Assembly: GCA_002118135.1 (NCBI GenBank)
Contig: BDIU01000020.1
Location: forward strand, 62,001 to 126,000
Direction: 5' to 3'
Source: Trebouxia sp. TZW2008
Taxonomy: Eukaryota > Chlorophyta > Trebouxiophyceae > Trebouxiales > Trebouxiaceae
Length of the DNA stretch: 64,000 bases
Part shown: piece after piece, positions 58,084 to 64,000 of the stretch
Numbering within the stretch: the first letter of the stretch is position 1
Layout of the letters: each line of letters begins with the position of its first letter
Made by a program: the position numbers and the translations under genes
Notes under the pieces: model-generated
What the model was told of the DNA's origin: nothing
The model's database searches: none
The model's input: the letters and a program-made list of their open reading frames with translations, nothing else

Positions 58084-59301
58084 TTACATGGTCATTACAG
58101 TCAGAGTCAGGATGTTGTGCCCTGACATGGCATGTATAGACTGTGTCATCTGCTTGTCCAAATCAACTGAACTTATGATAGGACACAACACGCCATGACT
58201 GACTGGCTGTAACACTATTTCATGGAATTTGCCAGTAGAAGCAGACTGAAATCTGACCAGACCAAGAGAGTACAATATGTCGCAGTTGACTGTGTTACAC
58301 CAATCTCTGCCCAAAATGACATCAAAGTTGCTATTCATCGGCAAAACTTTCAATACAGACTCATCCCAATGGTCTTGTAATTTATTGGGTAAAGTCACTG
58401 TTCCCTTTGACACCGCCACGCTTCCATTTGCCACAGCCAATTTCTCTGGCTGAGGCCTGATGTTTGGCCCAATGTTATCAATGAAAGCCTCTGATATACA
58501 ACTCTCTATGGCGCCCATTTCAATCAGGAAACGCACTGCATGCTGATGTTCTGCCTGCCCTTTGGCCCTTACTGCAATTAAGCCATGGACAGTAGTGTCA
58601 AGATCTGGTGCGCTTGTTGCACACGCGTATGCAGGCACTGCAGGCTTAGTAATGCCAGTCTGAGTGTGCTTTGACAGCAGCAAAGACGCAAAACGTCTGA
58701 TGCATGAGTGTGACCTGATATATGGCTGTGACTGCAGATTTGAGCCACAAATCTGCACAGGGGCTGACTGCAGAATGCTAGACTTTGGCACGCCTGCAAG
58801 TGGTGATTCATGTTCAGGTGATGAGTCATGTGCAGCAGGCAGTGAGTCATGCACAGCTTGTACCTGGCGTCGAGCCTGAGTGTCACTGTTTGGGCAGTTT
58901 GCTCCAGCCTGATGGCCTATGGCCCGGCAAGTGCAGCACCACCAGCTGCGGTCAAATTTGCCATTCAGGCCCTTCACCTCTTGCTGGCCATTGCTCCTCT
59001 GGCCATTGTTGTTTTGGCCATTGTTGTTCTGGCCATTGTTGTCCTGGCCATGGTTGTTTTGGCCATTGTTGTTCTGGCCATTGTTGTTCTGGCCATTGTA
59101 CTGCTGCTGGCCCCTGCCGAGGTATGCCCTGCCCCTACCACGATTGGTTTGGTAAGGGGGGTTTGAGTGCCTGCCATCTCTACTGCCACCTCTGCCACCG
59201 TTTCTGACAGCAGCAGTGCTGTGTGGACCATATGAAGAGTCCAGATTCACAACAGCACCAGTGGTCTGCAGAGGCGTACAGAATTCACGCGCCCTGGTCA
59301 A
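58084..59301 (-). pseudogene. gag 3' part, zinc knuckle and protease of the chromovirus
   Basis: One open frame of 405 codons. A Gly/Arg-rich stretch and an NNGQ repeat (58985-59105) precede a Cys/His knuckle (WCCTCRAIGHQAGANC; the His-Cys spacing is one residue longer than standard). The protease region follows: VRFLIEMGAIESCISEAF, where family members have Asp-Ser-Gly and this copy has Glu-Met-Gly, then VILGRDWCNTVNCDI. The lost catalytic Asp points to an inactive protease. Confidence 0.85.
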
Positions 59302-59316
59302 GCAGCTGAAGAGCTT

Positions 59317-59867
59317 TCATTTTATCCGACTCATGACTTGCCACATACTCATGCAGCAACTGCCACTGTTCTGTTGACCACTTGACTGTGGCCATCTCAG
59401 CAACATTATGCTCCAGCCTGAACAGATTAGCTGCATTGCCGTCTGCCTACTGCGGGTGTGGTCCCGCAGAATGTTGCCAGTTGAGGGTTGCTGTGGCTTC
59501 TGCGGTGCTGCCAGCGTCATGATAGTGTCACTGTCGGTCTGGTAGTCGCATTGCCTCGTCGAACCACTGGTATCAGGTGCGAGCAAACTAGTTCAGGGCT
59601 TAGCTTGACAGCAGTAGGCAAGGGCTGCGTGGGCTTGCGAAGGCGGGTGACTTCCTGTTGTCACGTTTCCACAAAAGCACTGTTGAATTCAGTTTCAGCA
59701 ACGCCCGCCTGCAGTGTTTGCTGGAACGCATCCTGTACGATCGGCAGTTGGGCAAAAGTGTTCAAGTCCATTGGAGTTTGGACTAGCTGCGCATCTTTTA
59801 ACAAACCGTTCAAGTTGCGACGCTGCTCGTCCGTAACGTCAGGAACGAAAATGGTCGGCGGTGCCAT
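59317..59867 (-). pseudogene. gag N-terminus of the chromovirus
   Basis: The start at 59867 opens MAPPTIFVPDVTDEQRRNL and runs to a stop at 59661. Related sequence continues in other frames to 59317. No specific gag family is recognised; the assignment rests on position between the 5' LTR and the zinc knuckle. Confidence 0.65.
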
Positions 59868-59955
59868 GATAGATCTGTTTGTATAGATCTCAGTCCCGAA
59901 CACGACGTGCGGCAAATTTCGAAAGCATTGCACACGACAGAGCTCCGAGATGCAC

Positions 59956-60133
59956 TGTTACAAGGACGTTATGCACGTGAATGCACAGCGAATCGGAGTA
60001 TACGAATAGCGGAAGAGCGATAAAAGTAATGTTACAAGTCGAGATCTTGCAGACAGCATACAAGCAAGTGGCAATAGTATTATAGCTTAGTCATAGCGAG
60101 GAAGCTTAGTAATAACGGAAAGCAACCGTTACA
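59956..60133 (-). repeat. 5' LTR of the chromovirus
   Basis: 178 bp bounded by TG...CA (tgttacaagg to aaccgttaca), matching 52826-53011 over its length. The two LTRs differ at many positions, which means an old insertion. Confidence 0.88.
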
Positions 60134-60439
60134 TCCGAAGATTGTCAATTTATACATGATCATGATGGTGTCACCAACACTTCCTGAAAAGCATCAGATT
60201 CTCTTCAGGCTGTTTCAAGAACATCCTGGAATGAGAAATGACTACGCCGTGAGGCATGATAAGGAGACCGCAGATATGCCGCAGCGTCCTGGTCCTGCTG
60301 TAAGATAGAGCAGGCAATCCTCAGGGACAATCGGATTTGCAACCCGAGGCACCGCTACTCATGCCTTGTTCCCTGTTTTGCTCTTTCTGCACTCCTAGAA
60401 TGATTATATCGGCCGAATGAAAGCAAGGGTTGCATACTG
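60134..60439. other. Intergenic between LTR and AP-4 beta
   Basis: About 300 bp with no gene. It probably holds the 3' UTR of AP-4 beta. Confidence 0.5.
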
Positions 60440-62341
60440 TTACAAGTTGCTCAGGACTGACTGGTAGACTCGCTGGAAATGTTCAGAGGATTCAGCATCT
60501 TCAGCCTTAATAGTGATTGCCATGCTGGATGTGTTCTTGTCAACAATGGACTCTGTCAAAATTCTGGTGTCTCTGTCAGCTCTTTGGCTGTGAAAGTAAA
60601 ACCTGTATGTTGGCGGGGCTCCCCCTGATGCCATGACAGCAATGTTGGCAGCAGTTACCTTTTTACAGAAATCCTGCACACATCAACGCCAGGTACTTTG
60701 TGTGCTGACTTGAGATGCCAGACAGGAGCGCTCTTGGATTCAATGAGCTCTACCAGGTTTGATGTCTGAGATGCAGTAATTTGCTGACCTTTGCATGGCA
60801 AAATCACAGCAGCGGTGTGACTGACAGTCAGCATGCTATGCATGTAACATGATGCACGCCAGATGATGAGCGCAACGCCTGCATCAGCAGTAGCAATGCT
60901 TGCATGCGAGCAATGATGCAACTGCAAGGTGATCACGCAGCAAGCATCAGCGAGCTCTGTCAGGCATACTGCAAGCTTTACATTTCAGGCTTGTCTGGTC
61001 ACATTCGCGCAGCTGGCGCTACGCCATTCCCAAATCACACAGTGCCAGTTCATCATGTCCACAAACTGACAGAGACTCATGAGCTTTGCCGATCTTACCT
61101 GATGTTTGTTTGCTTCTATGAAGGCCATCGCAGCAGGCGACAGGCTATGCTGAAACTTGGTCATATGTGTCAAGGTCCCCCACTTCTGCTGGAACACCTG
61201 TGGGGAGAGCTGAGGCTGTGGCCGCAGCTGCAGGGGCAGTGGTGGGGGTGGCGGCTGGGGTTGTGTAAGGGCAGGGGTGGGTGCCAGGCTAGTGCCCCCC
61301 AACAGGTCATCTAGGCCTAACAGGTCCATGGCAGCTGATGGTGGTGGTGCAGGTGATGGTGCTCGAGGTGCTGCACATAACAGCAACAATGAGAGATCTG
61401 TTGAGATTTGATCAGTACAGATTCGCACGAATGTCTGATCAAACTTATTTAGACATTCACTATTTCAATCAGCAGCCTGACCCTTGCACAGCAGCAGCGA
61501 GACCTGTGTTGAGATGTGTCCCTTACAGATTCTACAGGCAGATTCCCTGGACTTTTTCTTGCATCGCCTGTTTTGCTGAGAAGCATGGCCCTTGCACAGT
61601 AGTCTTGACTCTAGGCACTGCTCTCGCCAGCAGAGCATCTTTGTCGGCCAAACAGGCTGTGAATTGGATACTTGGCTGGCAAATCACGGAACTGACAGAA
61701 TGAGTCGACGAGATGAATGTACAAGTGTCTTCATGCAGGAACAACGCACAAGCTCTTTGCCTTGGTTGATGGCCAGCTTGTTCAAGGTGTGATCGCATTT
61801 GATGCTTGCATGGTTGCCTTGCTGCTGAAGCACAAAGTTGGACATATGCCTGGTCAGAGAAAGTTGCTTTGGAAATCAGAACAAGCTTCAACCAGTGAAA
61901 AGGCTTCACTGCTTGGTCAAAGCTGTCTTGCTTGGAAACACCAGAGCTTGGCCCATGAGGGAGAGCAAACAGCAGACTGAAAACCAGCATATGCCTGGTG
62001 CTACTCCATGAGAGGTGGGGCTTGAAAAGAAGGCCTCCTAGTGGGAGACGGTCGCCGCAACAATTGGGAAAATCTCAGGACCACTGGGAAGGGCCCAAAC
62101 CAACTGAAAAAGAACATGCATGGGCCATGGGAAACAGCAGGCAGTAGACTTGAGACCAGCTTGTACCTGGTGCCACTCCATTAGAGGTGGGATCTGCAAA
62201 GAAGGCCTCCTGCTGCTCATCATGGCTCAGCAGGCTGCTGCCCTCGTCCACAGCTGCGGCTGGCGCCGCCACCGCTGCTGTTGCAGTCACAGCAACAGCT
62301 CCACCGCTGCCTGCGCCTATACTGATCAGGCCTTCATCATC
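60440..62341 (-). CDS. AP-4 complex beta subunit, 3' exons
   Basis: This is an adaptor large subunit of trans-Golgi sorting. Three exons join in phase: 62167-62341, 61099-61370, 60440-60673. The first encodes an Ala/Gly-rich hinge (AVAVTATAAVAAPAAAVDEG). The second holds a DLLGLDDLLGG motif like those in beta-adaptin hinges, a poly-Pro/Gln linker, then LSPQVFQQKWGTLTHMTKFQ and SLSPAAMAFIEANKHQ (appendage start). The third holds NIAVMASGGAPPTYRFYFHS and AITIKAEDAESSEHFQRVYQ and ends VLSNL. Both appendage parts fit plant AP-4 beta better than AP-1/2 beta. The armadillo-repeat part is missing and must lie beyond the window or upstream of the LINE debris. Ghost copies flank exon 62167-62341. Confidence 0.8.
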
Positions 62342-62541
62342 CTGTAGTACGGAACGCCCTTTTGATGAGATGTGAACAAGTACTCCAAGGTAAGTTGCCT
62401 GCACAAGCAGCTAAGCAGGCAACAAGGCCACAATTGCAACCGACGCCGCCACCGCTGCCGGTGCAGTCACAGCAACAGCACCACCGCTGCCTGGTTTTGT
62501 ACTGATCAAGCCCTCATCATCCTGCAGAATGCAAAATGTCA
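61985..62541 (-). repeat. Ghost copies on both sides of AP-4 beta exon 62167-62341
   Basis: The exon start with its acceptor recurs upstream at about 62440-62541 (DDEGLISTKPGSGGAVAVTA), roughly 183 bp away. The exon end with its donor recurs downstream at about 61985-62040, roughly 172 bp away. Both are decayed. Confidence 0.78.
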
Positions 62542-63000
62542 TGTGATTGCTCTCAATTGCATTGACAAGGGCCGATTCAATCAAACCTCTTGATTTCACC
62601 ACAGAGACTGATGCCCGGTGGGAGTCTGGCATGTGTTTAAAGCTTGTACAGGTGCAAAGCGTCCATGGAGTCAGATTTATGTAGTGGGTCAAGCAGCACC
62701 GGGATGAAGCAAATGCCGTGCTGGTGCGAGGTGCTCAAGACTTTTACAGCAGGTCGCCTGAAGGAACAGCCATGTACTCGACAAGCCATTGGTGGCAAGC
62801 AACTCATTTTGGATGTTCAAAGTCCAGCAGTAGGGGTTGGCGTTTCAGAGCCGCACAGGCAGGCTCTCAGGCATGTCTGGCAGCTGCCTGAAGGTGTCCT
62901 GATCCATGTTATATACATATACAACCAGCAGCAGGGACTGTGATACTGTCAAATGCTGGTGCTTGACTTGGATCAGTAGCATGTCAGGGCAAGTCGCCTG
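62542..63000. other. No gene resolved
   Basis: Further AP-4 beta exons would be expected here, but none could be supported. Short minus-strand frames near 62660-62700 and 62740-62940 lack adaptin similarity. Confidence 0.4.
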
Positions 63001-64000
63001 AATGGGCAGCTATGTGTTTGCAAACACCTCAGTGACAAGCATGGACAAAGTCACAGTGACAAGCAACCGCTGCTGAGTCTTCCACATCAAGCAGCAGCAG
63101 CTGTGACGAGTGCCAACTACTCTTGACAAAGGTGCAAGACCCAGCAAAGATATGCCTGATGACCAACGTGACCAGTAGCTGCTGCATGGAGCGTGACATT
63201 CCAAGCAAAGGCTGCTAGCATTGCATACCGCAGTTGGACAAGGCCACAGTAACAAGCAAACGCTGCTGGGTGCTCTACGTCTAGCAGCAGCAGTTGTGAT
63301 ACGTATCAACTGCTGCTAAGCAACGGAGCACACCCAGCAAAAATATGCCTGTTGGCACTGTAAGCATGATTCATTCATTCATTTCGCACGCATTCTAGGC
63401 AGGCTCAGCAGGCCCAACTAGGTATGTACAGGTGCAATCAACTTTCTCCAACCGGTTCTGTCTTGTGCTAATCTAAACCATCTAAACTGACAGTGGAGGG
63501 CGGAGAGACTGTTGTACACAGTTGACTGCCAAGTGTCCCTGGGTCTACCCTTTGCATTTGTGCCTGAGAGCTGTCCAAACATACACTGAAAGGGCAGTCC
63601 GTCCTGTGACATGCGTGCTGTGTGACCTAGCCACCTAAGTAAGGTGACCACTTGATCAAGACTAGGCAGCTTGCAGAGGGACCTGATGCTGTCATTGGTT
63701 TGTTTGTCACCCCAGCTAAACCCACACAAGGATCACAGGCAGTTCATCTGGAAGACTTCAAGGCGATTCATGTGGCCCTTCAAAGCTAGCCACGTCTCAC
63801 AGCCATACAGCAGCACAGACAGCACGAGCTGCTGCATGAAGCTTGGCATTCCAAGATAAGGCTGCTAGCAACGCGCACCGCAGTTGGACAAGGCCACATT
63901 GACAAGCAAACGCTGCTGGGTGTTCTATGTCAAGCAGCAGCAATTGTGTTGATGCCGACTGCTGCTAAGCAACGGAGCACGACCAGCAAAGATACAGCCG
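63000..64000 (-). mobile_element. LINE-derived debris, repeated blocks
   Basis: A block of about 120 bp containing 'gacaagcaaacgctgctggg' and 'aactgctgctaagcaacggagcac' occurs at about 63229-63355 and 63881-64000, with a weaker copy at about 63040-63150. The blocks are linked by 'cattccaag.aaaggctgctag'-type strings that belong to the LINE reading frame, so several truncated LINE pieces lie in tandem. Confidence 0.65.
63370..63860 (-). mobile_element. Non-LTR retrotransposon (LINE) 3' fragment
   Basis: On the minus strand the end of a LINE reverse-transcriptase ORF is readable: QQLVLSVLLYGCETWLALKG, then an in-frame stop near 63733, then SLDQVVTLLRWLGHTARMSQ, GRPRDTWQSTVYNSLSAL and LAQDRTGWRKLIAP with a stop at 63418. 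It ends in an (attc)n-type tail near 63370. 'LYG.ETW', 'WLGH..RM' and 'LAQDR..WR' are hallmarks of this ORF end. It is 5'-truncated and inactive. Confidence 0.85.

Larger units (their letters stand above)
52826..60133 (-). mobile_element. Degenerate Ty3/gypsy chromovirus with nested insertion
   Basis: Related direct LTRs flank an internal region read on the minus strand in the order gag, zinc knuckle, protease, reverse transcriptase, RNase H, integrase, chromodomain. The order defines a chromovirus of Ty3/gypsy type. Frameshifts and stops occur in gag, protease, integrase and chromodomain parts, so it is inactive. Without the 1,516-bp nested element and one 9-bp duplication it would be about 5.8 kb. 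I found no matching target duplication at the outer LTR ends (tagtg versus tccga), and the tRNA primer site next to the right LTR was not recognised. Confidence 0.92.

Noticed and set aside
58785..59207. Plus-strand frames rich in Ala, Leu, Trp and Cys
   Set aside because: They are the reverse of the NNGQ repeat of the minus-strand gag frame.
52821..60138. Target-site duplication of the chromovirus
   Set aside because: The bases outside the LTRs (tagtg and tccga) do not match, so no duplication can be claimed.

Overview
This window is nuclear DNA of a eukaryote, most likely a green alga (Chlorophyta, plausibly a trebouxiophyte). The genes have many GT-AG introns. They include a plant/algal MRS2-type Mg2+ transporter, an AP-4 beta adaptin, a plastid-style NAD(P)-binding protein, a GPR107-type membrane protein and the ciliary protein CFAP57. 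A CFAP57 gene implies a flagellated stage. The species call is inference from gene content, not from a marker gene.

Layout. 0.1-0.5 kb: small unidentified protein (-). 1.1-15.8 kb: CFAP57/FAP57 (-), about 25 exons. 15.8-17.0 kb: shared upstream region with ATTGC repeats and GC-rich palindromes. 17.2-21.1 kb: MRS2 (+). 22.1-25.7 kb: secreted dienelactone-hydrolase-like protein, copy 1 (+). 26.3-33.3 kb: weakly resolved genes. 33.8-35.3 kb: broken leucine-rich-repeat gene. 36.0-39.1 kb: dienelactone-hydrolase-like protein, copy 2, with the same internal exon lengths. 40.0-41.9 kb: GPR107-like seven-TM protein (-). 42.5-45.2 kb: atypical SDR/NmrA-like protein with a likely transit peptide (+). 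45.4-48.2 kb: unidentified 611-residue membrane protein (-). 49.4-50.0 kb: charged coiled-coil protein (+). 50.1-50.7 kb: two-exon F-box protein (-). 51.2-52.6 kb: gene with a stand-alone retropepsin-like domain (+). 52.8-60.1 kb: degenerate Ty3/gypsy chromovirus (-), split in its RNase H by a Mutator-like element that carries another chromovirus fragment. 60.4-62.3 kb: 3' end of AP-4 beta (-). 63-64 kb: LINE debris.

Two patterns stand out. First, introns next to many exons hold decayed tandem copies of those exons together with their splice sites ('ghost exons'), with unit sizes of about 80-235 bp. This is seen in CFAP57, both hydrolase genes and AP-4 beta. Second, the element at 55519-57034 has about 170-bp terminal inverted repeats and a perfect 9-bp target duplication. 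Removing it and one duplication rejoins the host RNase H in frame, and it contains a captured integrase C-terminus plus chromodomain.

Splice sites were placed by eye from GT/AG signals, phase agreement and family similarity. Where phases agree I treat a model as good; where they do not, the entry says so.
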